Shown here in pieces: positions 7,801 to 13,783 of a stretch of 15,896 nt of DNA. Where the stretch lies: the NCBI GenBank assembly GCA_003645385.1, contig QNEY01000013.1:1-15896 (forward strand). Direction: 5' to 3'. This DNA is from Gammaproteobacteria bacterium. GTDB lineage: Bacteria > Pseudomonadota > Gammaproteobacteria > Nitrosococcales > Methylophagaceae. The number at the start of each line of letters is the position of its first letter. The first letter of the stretch is position 1. Under the pieces are notes generated by a model. It saw nothing but the letters and a program-made list of their open reading frames with translations. It did no database searches and was not told the origin of the DNA. The translations under genes and the position numbers were made by a program.

Positions 7801-9714
7801 ATGTTTCATGGTATAAGTGATGCTTCTATTTCAACTGGATTGAGAGTTAAACCTTCATCTGGATTGGATATATTTGTTGAAGCAGGTAGGTTGCTACTTC
7901 CTGGGATTGGTTGGCATACAACTCCAAAGAGTCAGAACTATTATGATGTTCCACAAGCTGGTGATGAAAGTACGCCTGTTATACTGAACATATTTAATCA
8001 ATTAGGCAACCCTGTTATGGCAGGACAGCCCACTATACCAAAGAATTATGACAACGCTGGTGTTTTAGAACCCTTAACTGGTGGTGAAGCTGTTATTCAT
8101 TATCTGTTCTTCTCAGCAAGTGGTTATTCTCTGCAATTAGGAACAACGCCTTATGCTGATTTCAGACAGGCATACAAAAACCTCTGTGATGACTATGATC
8201 ATTTTACTTTCGCTCTAGGATCAAATGTCTCAGGACGAAGTATTGTACTTGCACAGATAGTTATTAGTAATGGAGCACTTAATTTTAACAACAAATCCTT
8301 AGCTGATATTGTTTCAACGATAAACAATGAATCTGGAAATACCATATCACCAGTTGATCTAACACTTGTTCCTCAATATCTGCTGAACACTGTAGCAGCC
8401 GAAGACTTGACAATGGGTGATGAACTGTCAATGGATATCAATGGACACTTACAAAAGTATCCTGCCTCTGGTGGCGAGGGTACATCTGAATTTACTACGG
8501 ATGATGTCGATTTTCATTCATCTGTATTTTTGAATACAGCGAACAATCAAGGCATCATCGTCTGGCGAAATGCTACTAATACGAATCAAATTAACTTCAG
8601 AACAGCACAAGGGGAAGCGAACGGCACGGTTACATATTCTCCGATAGGCACTATGACTGTTGGAAATAATGTCTCAGTAATAAGAACATGTAAAATTACT
8701 GCTTCAATGGCTGGAATGATATGGGCTGATAGTAATGGTGTGCATCTTGTTGTTTTTTGGAATAACGGTGTAGGTTCTGCTCCATCGTATGGGACATCAC
8801 AACAGTTGCAGTCAGGCACAATAACTGATGTGGATGTTTGTTGGGCAGATAATGAAAGTCATATAATCGGTGTATTTTGTTACAATGGAACAGCCTACAA
8901 TATGTATTGCGAGATCAGTGGATATAATGTTAGCTCTCCACCCTACAGTGCAATAGGAATGATAAATGGAACACAATGTCGATGTGCATCTGAAGGTGGT
9001 AATGTTGTTGTAACTACCATCAGTGGTACATCTTCTAATTGGAGAGAAGCTGCATGGGATAAACCACTGTGGAGCACTGGTAGATATGATGATCAAACAA
9101 GTGCAGTAGCACAAGCTGGATGTACTAATCATTGTGGCATGCAAGTTCAAACAGGGAACATACTTGCTCAGTTTGAAAATGCTGGAGTATTGCAAACATA
9201 TACAGCCACTTATTCATCTGGATCATCTATGGGTACACCAACTACTTATGGAGATCCTATAACTGGTGAATGGGGTGCATTGATAAAAACTGATTCAGGC
9301 ATAGGATATTCTGTTGTCCTTCTTGACACTGGGTTTATTGAAATATATGAGGGTACTATCACAGGGACATATCAGCACATTTATACATCCACTTTTAGTG
9401 CTGGTGTTAATGCTGTCAGTATAGGTGCCATAATGTTTGGTGCTGTTTTTGGTATAGGTGTCATAGATGATCATACATGGTCAAATTATGTAATTCTTAT
9501 TGATTCTTCTGTAACAAGAACAGATCACTTTGTTGCTGTTGCCCCGTCAAATATTACACAAGGACAAAGGTTCGATGCAGACATTGCTCTACCATTGATT
9601 ACATTGCCAAGGGAATATGCTCCAGGAACTACTTATGAGTATGGTCCTTATAAATACCAAGTGATTACACATAACCAAGCTGTAATAATCATCGAAGCTA
9701 CAATAATTATGTAG
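4840..9714 (+). CDS. Giant tail fibre / receptor-binding protein (1624 residues) with collagen-like stalk
   Basis: The N-terminus (KRRRGTQVEHDAFVGAEGEI, then HTLRVHDGTTPGG, residues 6-44) is the Mtd-like domain that anchors many phage fibres. Residues 49-114 are Gly-X-Y collagen-like repeats (GAQGIPGND units), a trimeric stalk, followed by GGTTGQVAKKQSNADFDIAWED, a standard fibre linker. Residues about 180-530 and 860-1190 look like two copies of one beta module, each containing a V/I-H-x-[L/V]-F strand followed by a helical segment. Between them lie W-x-N-E-W-x-x-G-T-Y-x-x-N-D-V-V-R-D-G (near 546-565) and a G-D-W-D-Y...GDTISAGVITW segment (about 694-790). From about residue 1210 the C-terminus is rich in repeated W-x-[N/D] and beta strands, possibly a propeller or solenoid that would bind a glycan. 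No enzyme motif is evident. This is very likely the main host-range fibre. Confidence 0.88.
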   Translation: MSKEVKRRRGTQVEHDAFVGAEGEITVVTDDHTLRVHDGTTPGGHAAVGPEGPQGIPGNDGADGADGAQGIPGNDGVDGNDGAQGIPGNDGAQGIPGNDGAQGIPGNDGADGQGLPTGGTTGQVAKKQSNADFDIAWEDESGGTTAHNSTTERDADDAHPLTSITDLPETLHTKRDKMCGISHRPHSEIIYEEATKTLTLQPASGTTEFSIWSLNKEFIVTDSAPLSIVLPTTDPRIMVCMDGNGDLITTANITPDSFESNHYAIIAYIACIPSLNEVFSVQDMRFDVGMNAATRNSLVMMFGTKYKEGLALSDFTINGSGDVPEDAQFSVEEGNVWMADFSTHCPEYAFPANLPIAYKIGQEWRTKEPDAFSMVYEGSVGGDYTGTRVPYNHIDPLTGDGSLVESPNNDFVLVHVFVGQGAVDKCFGVQGQFSYTNATNARNGALDELTRMILSAFMSKFFTPIGTIIIQTGNGRSNVPHAEIVSTDQGDNYVDFRLFNAMIGSGSSGYVEAPVDGSFYGRVDGQWSKGYTQLEIDALLSLKMNWRNEWLDGTYEANDVVRDGNWTMVANAQTIDKPAPTEVGIPQYGYEGTDAVVNSTTAKQIIYGNRYMSSGLYQLMGWRLLTSIGRVYDVYLVKDPTGTKIVEMIGSFTAIADGWHEVSIAPMFIKEGTVFDITVVIREEAPVASSWTGDWDYTTPNNTGTPNNGEIIHANRDDNFLRISVQDNGGTDRVAELLALGIGDTISAGVITWTIQSSSDEGTYIEFEITPTIQSSDGVKTFTFSTITAIALEYASETDYWELIAGASGLFIADGDYDDIVPNDNAYGIDIFFQEMSMSDDWDILAFSGGVSATGADDGKDQYREPMDTGLYEGGTFSKGTGDLDLDILSGHGVIIDAITNPYDIGITDVEWVDQTIVVTPVAMDTLEIHNVYVDITGTPFTVALQNDDRDVVENIRLGWIEVQNGVILGAIVAPHVIGQTSVNLADMFHGISDASISTGLRVKPSSGLDIFVEAGRLLLPGIGWHTTPKSQNYYDVPQAGDESTPVILNIFNQLGNPVMAGQPTIPKNYDNAGVLEPLTGGEAVIHYLFFSASGYSLQLGTTPYADFRQAYKNLCDDYDHFTFALGSNVSGRSIVLAQIVISNGALNFNNKSLADIVSTINNESGNTISPVDLTLVPQYLLNTVAAEDLTMGDELSMDINGHLQKYPASGGEGTSEFTTDDVDFHSSVFLNTANNQGIIVWRNATNTNQINFRTAQGEANGTVTYSPIGTMTVGNNVSVIRTCKITASMAGMIWADSNGVHLVVFWNNGVGSAPSYGTSQQLQSGTITDVDVCWADNESHIIGVFCYNGTAYNMYCEISGYNVSSPPYSAIGMINGTQCRCASEGGNVVVTTISGTSSNWREAAWDKPLWSTGRYDDQTSAVAQAGCTNHCGMQVQTGNILAQFENAGVLQTYTATYSSGSSMGTPTTYGDPITGEWGALIKTDSGIGYSVVLLDTGFIEIYEGTITGTYQHIYTSTFSAGVNAVSIGAIMFGAVFGIGVIDDHTWSNYVILIDSSVTRTDHFVAVAPSNITQGQRFDADIALPLITLPREYAPGTTYEYGPYKYQVITHNQAVIIIEATIIM
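5038..5163 (+). repeat. 27-base collagen-encoding repeats (GAQGIPGND)
   Basis: Copies at 5083-5109, 5110-5136 and 5137-5163 are directly tandem and nearly identical at the DNA level; a fourth at 5038-5064 is separated by a GVDGND spacer. Changes between copies are a few synonymous bases. Such units can expand or contract by slippage in whole 9-residue steps without breaking the Gly-X-Y frame, changing stalk length. Confidence 0.88.
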
Positions 9715-9723
9715 GAGAAACCA

Positions 9724-10029
9724 ATGGCAGGCGGAAGAAAAATAATAGGGTCAGATATAATTCAAAGCCGTATGAAAATGGTCACTGATAAGAATGTCTG
9801 GCAGTATATCAAAATGATCAATAGGCAACTCACGAACAATAACATTCGTGAGGACGGTTCTATTGATGTAACAGCCAACTTCATTGTTGATCCTGACTTG
9901 CTTATCACTTTAGAGAATATGTATCGTGAACAGGGCTGGGATAGATTTGAAGTGACTCATACTGAACCTGCTGATGGGTATTCAGGTAAAACAATTATAA
10001 GAGTTTATCCATATCCACCACAAGGGTAA
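9724..10029 (+). CDS. 101-residue phage protein of unknown function following the fibre
   Basis: SD TAGGAG about 7 bases before the ATG, nine bases after the fibre stop. The protein is soluble and mixed alpha/beta. Its N-terminal half is basic and helical (KIIGSDIIQSRMKMV, NVWQYIKMINRQL), then come NIREDGSIDVTANFIVDPDLLITLENMYREQGW and a strand-rich end (FEVTHTEPA, GKTIIRVYPYPPQG). No signal peptide, membrane helix or known motif is visible. Placement straight after a giant fibre would fit a fibre-assembly chaperone or a small tail protein, but the sequence does not prove either. Confidence 0.75.
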   Translation: MAGGRKIIGSDIIQSRMKMVTDKNVWQYIKMINRQLTNNNIREDGSIDVTANFIVDPDLLITLENMYREQGWDRFEVTHTEPADGYSGKTIIRVYPYPPQG

Positions 10030-10033
10030 TGTC

Positions 10034-10252
10034 ATGTCAGAGCAAAAGGAATATTTTTCATCAAACATCATAGGATCAATACTTGTCATATTTCTTACAT
10101 CTGCACTTGCTTTCTTCACTTACCTTGTTACTGAGATAAACGAAATAAGTAAAACACAGGTGAGGGGTATAGAGCACATAACGATACTCAAAAATATAAC
10201 CAATCAAGTTGACGACCACGAACAGCGGTTAAGGAAGTTGGAAAGCAAATGA
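10034..10252 (+). CDS. Mini membrane protein: one TM helix plus coiled coil (first of three)
   Basis: 72 residues; AAGGG lies 8 bases before the ATG. A short polar N-terminus is followed by one membrane helix at about residues 12-33 (IIGSILVIFLTSALAFFTYLV), then a polar helix ending in NQVDDHEQRLRKLESK, which has a heptad-like Leu/Ile/Val spacing. Such architecture is seen in some holin-like and inner-membrane spanin-like phage proteins, but the protein is shorter than typical i-spanins (around 100-150 residues). The stop overlaps the next start (ATGA). It begins a run of membrane genes that precede the lysozyme, so a lysis or envelope role is inferred. Confidence 0.72.
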   Translation: MSEQKEYFSSNIIGSILVIFLTSALAFFTYLVTEINEISKTQVRGIEHITILKNITNQVDDHEQRLRKLESK

Positions 10253-10449
10253 AACATGCGACCAAAGCCTGCTTTTTTATTTTATTTGTAGTCAATATGA
10301 TTATATGTTACCGTATCAGTAGACAACTAAATGAGAGAATGGACGCTGTGATTTGGACACATGATCACACACCATCTAAATCAATCAAGGCCATAAAAGT
10401 GTTGGAAGAACGCATATATGAACTTGAACGGAAGAGGACTATACCATGA
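10249..10449 (+). CDS. Mini membrane protein: N-terminal TM helix plus coiled coil (second of three)
   Basis: 66 residues, start overlapping the previous stop as ATGA. A hydrophobic segment at residues 7-22 (ACFFILFVVNMIICYRI) after a Lys/His N-terminus makes a membrane anchor or an uncleaved signal; the remaining 44 residues contain the helix IKVLEERIYELERKR with heptad-like spacing. The layout matches the gene before it (one hydrophobic helix, then a charged coiled coil), although sequence identity is low. The pair resembles i-spanin topology in miniature. Function is unproven; the stop again overlaps the next start (ATGA). Confidence 0.7.
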   Translation: MKHATKACFFILFVVNMIICYRISRQLNERMDAVIWTHDHTPSKSIKAIKVLEERIYELERKRTIP

Positions 10450-10796
10450 GTGAGGGATGCGGCAACTGTGGGGGCGACGGAAAGTGCACAGAACATTCAG
10501 CTATTGAGACTCAGATGGATACACTCAAGGAGCTACCAAACACAGTAAGTAAACTGACTGGTATCGTAAGTGTGATTGCTGGTCTTTTCGCGTTGCTGGT
10601 TGGTCTGGCGTTCAATGCCCATTTTGAACAGATACATCAATCTGATAATATGGTTAAGCGACTTGATGCTTTTGGTGTGCAGATAAGTGCAATGGGTGCG
10701 GAACACAATCTAAATAAACAAAGGTTGGGTGAACGCCTTGTGCGTATTGAAACACAGATAGAGTCAGTACACAGAAGTAGGAGCAAAACAAAATGA
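10446..10796 (+). CDS. Membrane protein with N-terminal Cys/His cluster, TM helix and coiled coil (third of three)
   Basis: 116 residues, start overlapping the previous stop as ATGA. The first 17 residues hold C5, C8, C14 and H17 (C-x2-C-x5-C-x2-H), a spacing compatible with a small metal-binding knuckle. A single membrane helix spans about residues 37-58 (KLTGIVSVIAGLFALLVGLAF). The rest (60-116) is polar and helical with heptad-like Leu/Ile/Val positions (NKQRLGERLVRIETQIESV). Thus it keeps the TM plus coiled-coil plan of the two preceding genes but adds a Cys cluster on the other side of the membrane. A lysis, holin-regulating or virion-attachment role is possible; none is shown by the sequence. 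Stop overlaps the next ATG (ATGA). Confidence 0.72.
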   Translation: MSEGCGNCGGDGKCTEHSAIETQMDTLKELPNTVSKLTGIVSVIAGLFALLVGLAFNAHFEQIHQSDNMVKRLDAFGVQISAMGAEHNLNKQRLGERLVRIETQIESVHRSRSKTK

Positions 10797-11233
10797 ATCC
10801 TATCCATGCGTTGATGAACACTCTCCTGCTATTTCTGGTGTACGATGCATTGATCTGGTCGGCCTACCTATTCAGACATAGCCGTTGGTTAAAACGGCAC
10901 CCCACTGCTGCTGGCTATTGCGACAGAATAAGTTATTGTATGCTTGCCATGGCTTCAGTCATGACAGGTATCTTTATTACTGGTCTAGGCATTATGTGGC
11001 TATGGTACAAAACAAACTTTGGCTACAACATCTATTGCTACTCAGTAATTCTATCTGTACATGTCAGCACCATCCACCTGTTTGCTTTGCTGGCTCACTG
11101 CACCTCCCTTGATATATGTTATTGGCCTCCTATAAGTAGAATGGTAAGTGAAAAAATAGTTCAACCCATTAAATGTAAATATGGGAAATGCTCCCCACAC
11201 TCTAAAGGAGGGTCACATGATAAAACACATTAG
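10793..11233 (+). CDS. Membrane protein with three predicted helices
   Basis: 146 residues; SD GTAGGAG about 10 bases before an ATG that overlaps the upstream stop. Hydrophobic segments are at about residues 7-26, 48-71 and 80-101, separated by a basic loop (FRHSRWLKRHP) and a short WYKTNFGYN loop. The C-terminal third is soluble and basic (KCKYGKCSPHSKGGSHDKTH). By the positive-inside rule the RHSRWLKRH loop and the basic tail should not both be on the outside, but topology is uncertain. Three-helix phage membrane proteins include class I holins, though those are usually smaller (90-110 residues) and this has a long tail. Candidate holin or membrane accessory factor. Its last 17 bases overlap the lipoprotein gene. 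Confidence 0.68.
   Translation: MNPIHALMNTLLLFLVYDALIWSAYLFRHSRWLKRHPTAAGYCDRISYCMLAMASVMTGIFITGLGIMWLWYKTNFGYNIYCYSVILSVHVSTIHLFALLAHCTSLDICYWPPISRMVSEKIVQPIKCKYGKCSPHSKGGSHDKTH
11204..11212 (+). promoter_or_regulatory. Strong SD that fixes the start of the first lipoprotein
   Basis: AAAGGAGGG, five bases before ATG 11217, the best SD in the window. An upstream in-frame ATG (11181) would add 12 residues (MGNAPHTLKEGH) and spoil the signal peptide, so it is rejected. Confidence 0.8.
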
Positions 11234-11927
11234 CATGAAGAAGTACATACCTGTTTTGCTGGCATTGCTGGTACTGGCAGGTTGTGCTAGAGAGTATGAG
11301 TCTAACATGCAAGCACGAAAAGAAATTGCATGGTCACAGGCTACAAACCAAAGGATGGCTGTACAAGATGTCATGGCTGTTGTAGCCAAGATACTGAACC
11401 CGTTTGAAGAGCAGGCTATTATTCAAGCACAGCAGCGATTCAATGAGCAACCAGTAGTACTGGGGAGCAGCAACGCAAAAACACCTGTAGGTGACAATTA
11501 TGCGATGTACTTGTTTGCTGAAACCATGGGTAAGATGATTGAGCAGCAAGGCCAAGCTGAGATAATGAGGGCACGGGCACAGGCTATCAATTTTATGGTA
11601 CCCATCATCCAAGCTATCTACGCTCAGAACATGGCGGACTTTGGAACCCCTATGTCATCTAATGACGTTTGGGCTAAACTGGTTGGCAACATTCCATTTG
11701 TTGCTACAGTGGGCGGTATGTATGCCCTTGGTGCCAAAGGAATTGATGCTGCTGGTGATACCATTACAGCAACCCTTAGTGAAGGAAGCACACTTAACAA
11801 TAGAGGATCGCAAGCTACTGGTGGAAGTTTAATTGGTGACGGTTCTATATCTGAAAGTTCTTCCTCTAGCACATTAACAGTCGATAAGTCAAGTGATAAT
11901 TCACAGAAGACAGAAACAGGAGAATAA
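11217..11927 (+). CDS. Phage lipoprotein 1 (236 residues) with Ser/Thr/Gly-rich tail
   Basis: The N-terminus carries basic residues (KHISMKK), a hydrophobic core and a classic lipobox LAGC, so the mature protein starts at Cys23, acylated. The residue after Cys is Ala, not Asp, consistent with outer-membrane sorting by the E. coli rule. Next is a polar helical region, then GKMIEQQGQAEIMRARAQAINF and a hydrophobic stretch (IPFVATVGGMYALGAKG) near residues 160-177 that may insert in or lie on a membrane. The last 50 residues are Ser/Gly/Thr-rich (SGS/SESSSSSTLT), probably disordered. It is far larger than typical o-spanins. Position within a membrane-gene run before lysozyme suggests an envelope role (lysis, superinfection exclusion or surface display). 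Family unknown. Confidence 0.75.
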   Translation: MIKHISMKKYIPVLLALLVLAGCAREYESNMQARKEIAWSQATNQRMAVQDVMAVVAKILNPFEEQAIIQAQQRFNEQPVVLGSSNAKTPVGDNYAMYLFAETMGKMIEQQGQAEIMRARAQAINFMVPIIQAIYAQNMADFGTPMSSNDVWAKLVGNIPFVATVGGMYALGAKGIDAAGDTITATLSEGSTLNNRGSQATGGSLIGDGSISESSSSSTLTVDKSSDNSQKTETGE

Positions 11928-11928
11928 C

Positions 11929-12477
11929 ATGTACAGATTTTTAACCTTATTTTGCTTTGTACTCATGCCCTTTCTTTTTATTGGGTGCAGTACAGCACAG
12001 AAACAGTATGCTTTAGATTCAGGTGCCATTGCTGTTGAGGCCAGTGTACTAAAAAACCAGTACACCACAGTTGAGAAACTTCTGCGGAATACTCAAGCAG
12101 AGAATAATATGTTCACGGAACAAGAATGGCGTACCCTGAACAATGTTGATTCCACAATTGACATGCTGATCTTGAAGTACAATGCCATGACTCACTTTAA
12201 AGATACCACGGTGTCTCTTGAAGATGTGAAATTCATGTATGGGTTGGCAACTGACGGGTATACTCAGGGGCGTGAAGTCATATATGCCCACTGGGATGAG
12301 CTACAGCCATCTACACAGCTCATGTTGAACGCTTTTGATACTCAGGCCGTGCAAACCAGTGAACGCATTAAAACGCTCCTGAGCAATCCTGACAACAAAA
12401 ACATTAATGAGACCCTTACACTGATTGCTGGCGTACTTGGTTCGGCTGTGAAAATGCTATCTTTGGTTGCGTTATGA
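11929..12477 (+). CDS. Phage lipoprotein 2 (182 residues), helical
   Basis: Start chosen at 11929 because SD CAGGAG sits 6 bases upstream and the predicted signal (MYRFLTLFCFVLMPFLFIGC) begins there; an in-frame ATG at 11893 would put 12 charged residues in front of it. The lipobox is FIGC with mature Cys20; position -3 is Phe, less common than Leu, so lipidation is likely but not certain. The mature region is mostly helical and rich in Gln, Asn, Thr and Leu (KQYALDSGAIAVEASVLKNQ, then EQEWRTLNNVDSTIDMLI). The C-terminus ends in a hydrophobic helix (LIAGVLGSAVKMLSLVAL). It starts one base after the first lipoprotein's stop, so the two are likely made together and may be partners. No family recognised. 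Confidence 0.7.
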   Translation: MYRFLTLFCFVLMPFLFIGCSTAQKQYALDSGAIAVEASVLKNQYTTVEKLLRNTQAENNMFTEQEWRTLNNVDSTIDMLILKYNAMTHFKDTTVSLEDVKFMYGLATDGYTQGREVIYAHWDELQPSTQLMLNAFDTQAVQTSERIKTLLSNPDNKNINETLTLIAGVLGSAVKMLSLVAL

Positions 12478-12665
12478 CATGCAACAACTGTGGAAGTCCT
12501 GATGTGACAGATCACAGTGCGTATGGTGTCCCTGGAGGTTACAGATATTACTGTACTGTATGTCAGTACCTCTGGGGCAAATACAATGTTGAAGATACGT
12601 ATGAAACAATTACTGCAAGTATCGAAGAACAGGATACGTTTCACTCTGAGGAATATGCAGAGTGA
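12474..12665 (+). CDS. Small zinc-ribbon protein
   Basis: 63 residues; its ATG overlaps the previous stop as ATGA and there is no clear SD, so it depends on coupled translation. Cysteines form C3-x2-C6 and C27-x2-C30 knuckles separated by 20 residues (SPDVTDHSAYGVPGGYRYY), with aromatic residues beside the second pair (YYCTVCQYLW), matching a rubredoxin/TFIIS-like zinc ribbon. The C-terminal half is acidic (DTYETITASIEEQDTF). Zinc ribbons bind nucleic acids or proteins; what this one touches is unknown. Its place between lipoprotein and membrane genes is odd for a DNA-binding role and hints at a membrane-associated adaptor or simply a small regulatory protein. Confidence 0.7.
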   Translation: MTCNNCGSPDVTDHSAYGVPGGYRYYCTVCQYLWGKYNVEDTYETITASIEEQDTFHSEEYAE

Positions 12666-12674
12666 TTTACCCTA

Positions 12675-12680
12675 AAGGAG
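12675..12680 (+). promoter_or_regulatory. SD that chooses between two overlapping ATGs
   Basis: AAGGAG lies nine bases before ATG 12690 but only four before ATG 12685, which opens another hydrophobic frame of 71 codons. Nine is near ideal, favouring 12690. Confidence 0.6.
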
Positions 12681-12689
12681 AATAATGAA

Positions 12690-13016
12690 ATGCTCAAACC
12701 CAGTTTTAAATCTATTGAAGGTCAGTCGGTCTTGGCTATTGTACTTGGCGGCTTGGTTATGTTGTATGAGCTTCTTGCTGGCGATGGTGGCAATAACGTA
12801 CCCATTGATGCTATTATTGAACATGCTAAAAACGCCACGGAGATTGCCCAAGCGTATAAACTCGATAACATCGGAAATGGGTGGGATACCGCAAAGGTAA
12901 CTGTCATCCTTGCTTTTATTTATAAGATTTATGGCAGGTTCACTGACAGCCGTACTTCTTTAAAGAAAAAAGAATTGGAGGTAGGAGATGTGGCGAAAAC
13001 TAACACCGTTGGGTAA
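12690..13016 (+). CDS. Candidate holin: two-TM membrane protein (108 residues)
   Basis: The protein has two likely membrane helices, at about residues 13-29 (SVLAIVLGGLVMLYELL) and 67-83 (TAKVTVILAFIYKIYGRF), joined by a polar, partly helical loop of about 37 residues. A charged C-terminus follows (TDSRTSLKKKELEVGD). Size, two-helix layout and basic tail match class II holins, which make inner-membrane holes so that a signal-less lysozyme can reach the wall, as the enzyme encoded at 13912 needs. The loop is longer than usual for a pinholin-like hairpin, so the call is provisional. Its 3' end overlaps the FN3-like gene by 29 bases. Other possibilities are a general membrane anchor or virion protein. 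Confidence 0.72.
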   Translation: MLKPSFKSIEGQSVLAIVLGGLVMLYELLAGDGGNNVPIDAIIEHAKNATEIAQAYKLDNIGNGWDTAKVTVILAFIYKIYGRFTDSRTSLKKKELEVGDVAKTNTVG

Positions 13017-13356
13017 GTTCACTTTAGGGTACCTGTTGACATTTGTATTTCTGCTTGCTATGGCGTTCAAAGTGCACGCAGCAGAAGCTACTTTTACATG
13101 GACACCTAATACTGAAAACACCACTGGATATAAATTGGTGATGGATTCTGGTGCAAACATTATTCAAGACATTCCTGGCATTGAGTCGAACACTGTGACA
13201 GTAACGATAACTGATGAGTGTCATTCGTTTGCATTATTTGCATACAATGATTCAACAGTGAACAATACATCGCTTCTTTCTGACTTTGCCACTTGGTGCC
13301 CACCGTCACCGAAAGCTATTGGCACGTTCGTCATTACGGTTGCACAGGTTAAGTGA
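12988..13356 (+). CDS. Exported protein with signal peptide and FN3-like domain
   Basis: 122 residues; SD GGAGG about 6 bases before ATG 12988, inside the end of the upstream gene. The N-terminus has basic residues (WRKLTPLGK) and a hydrophobic core (FTLGYLLTFVFLLAMAF) ending in V-H-A, a good signal-peptidase I site near residue 31. The mature part begins with EATFTWTPNTENTTGYKLVM, then SNTVTVTITDECHSFALFAYNDS, the strand pattern of a fibronectin type III fold. Two Cys in the mature part (C77 and C103 or so) could form a disulphide in the periplasm. FN3 domains in phages often mediate carbohydrate or surface binding; here it is free and exported rather than on the virion, so it may act on the periplasm or envelope. 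Function is inference. Confidence 0.7.
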   Translation: MWRKLTPLGKFTLGYLLTFVFLLAMAFKVHAAEATFTWTPNTENTTGYKLVMDSGANIIQDIPGIESNTVTVTITDECHSFALFAYNDSTVNNTSLLSDFATWCPPSPKAIGTFVITVAQVK

Positions 13357-13357
13357 T

Positions 13358-13780
13358 ATGCAAACTAAAATCTATATGTTCACAGGTCCGAAGGGGCAAA
13401 AGGTACCAATTGTTGCTCCTGTGGATATTGAATTTCCTTCTATGTTCCTTGCTGATTACGCTTCTTACTGTGGTGCTGGTAAAGGCTTTGGAGACATTAT
13501 CGTCCCTGAAACTATGTGGGGTCTTACTATAACGATTGCTTGTTATGTACACGACCAGATGTGGGAAATGTGTTTACCTACTTGGGAGGCTTTTCATTTC
13601 AGCAACTCAGTGTTCCTACGCAACATTCTTGCTTGCATTGCTAATCAATCGCAGTCCACCATATTAAAACACCTTCGTACCTATAGGGCTGTGACGTACT
13701 ACAATGCGGTAGATGCTTTTGGTAAGAAGATTTTTTGGAACCTTAAAGGTGAGCAGTCTAAACAATTAGCAGAGGCGTAG
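13358..13780 (+). CDS. Phospholipase A2-like phage protein (candidate)
   Basis: Start is ATG 13358, two bases after the FN3-like stop; an upstream in-frame TTG at 13286 would lie within that gene and is rejected. The 140-residue protein contains Y37-C-G-A-G-K-G43 (calcium-loop-like) and, 19 residues on, C62-Y-V-H-D66. The two motifs have the order of secreted phospholipase A2 (YCGxGGxG, then CCxxHD, where His is catalytic and Asp binds Ca2+). A later helix (YRAVTYYNAVDAFGKKIFW) has D119, which could be the second catalytic Asp. There is no signal peptide, so it would act inside the cell or reach membranes when holin acts. An alternative is the DUF1353-like group, which also has a short 'VP...HD' motif. 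Five Cys are present. Function is a hypothesis; the gene call is firm. Confidence 0.72.
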   Translation: MQTKIYMFTGPKGQKVPIVAPVDIEFPSMFLADYASYCGAGKGFGDIIVPETMWGLTITIACYVHDQMWEMCLPTWEAFHFSNSVFLRNILACIANQSQSTILKHLRTYRAVTYYNAVDAFGKKIFWNLKGEQSKQLAEA

Positions 13781-13783
13781 GTA

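Noticed and set aside
12685..12900. Second hydrophobic frame (71 codons) starting at ATG 12685 within the holin-candidate gene
   Set aside because: Spacing to the SD is only four bases, and the frame ends inside the neighbour without a matching operon context. It is most likely a by-product of the hydrophobic code of the real gene, although two starts could in principle give two products.
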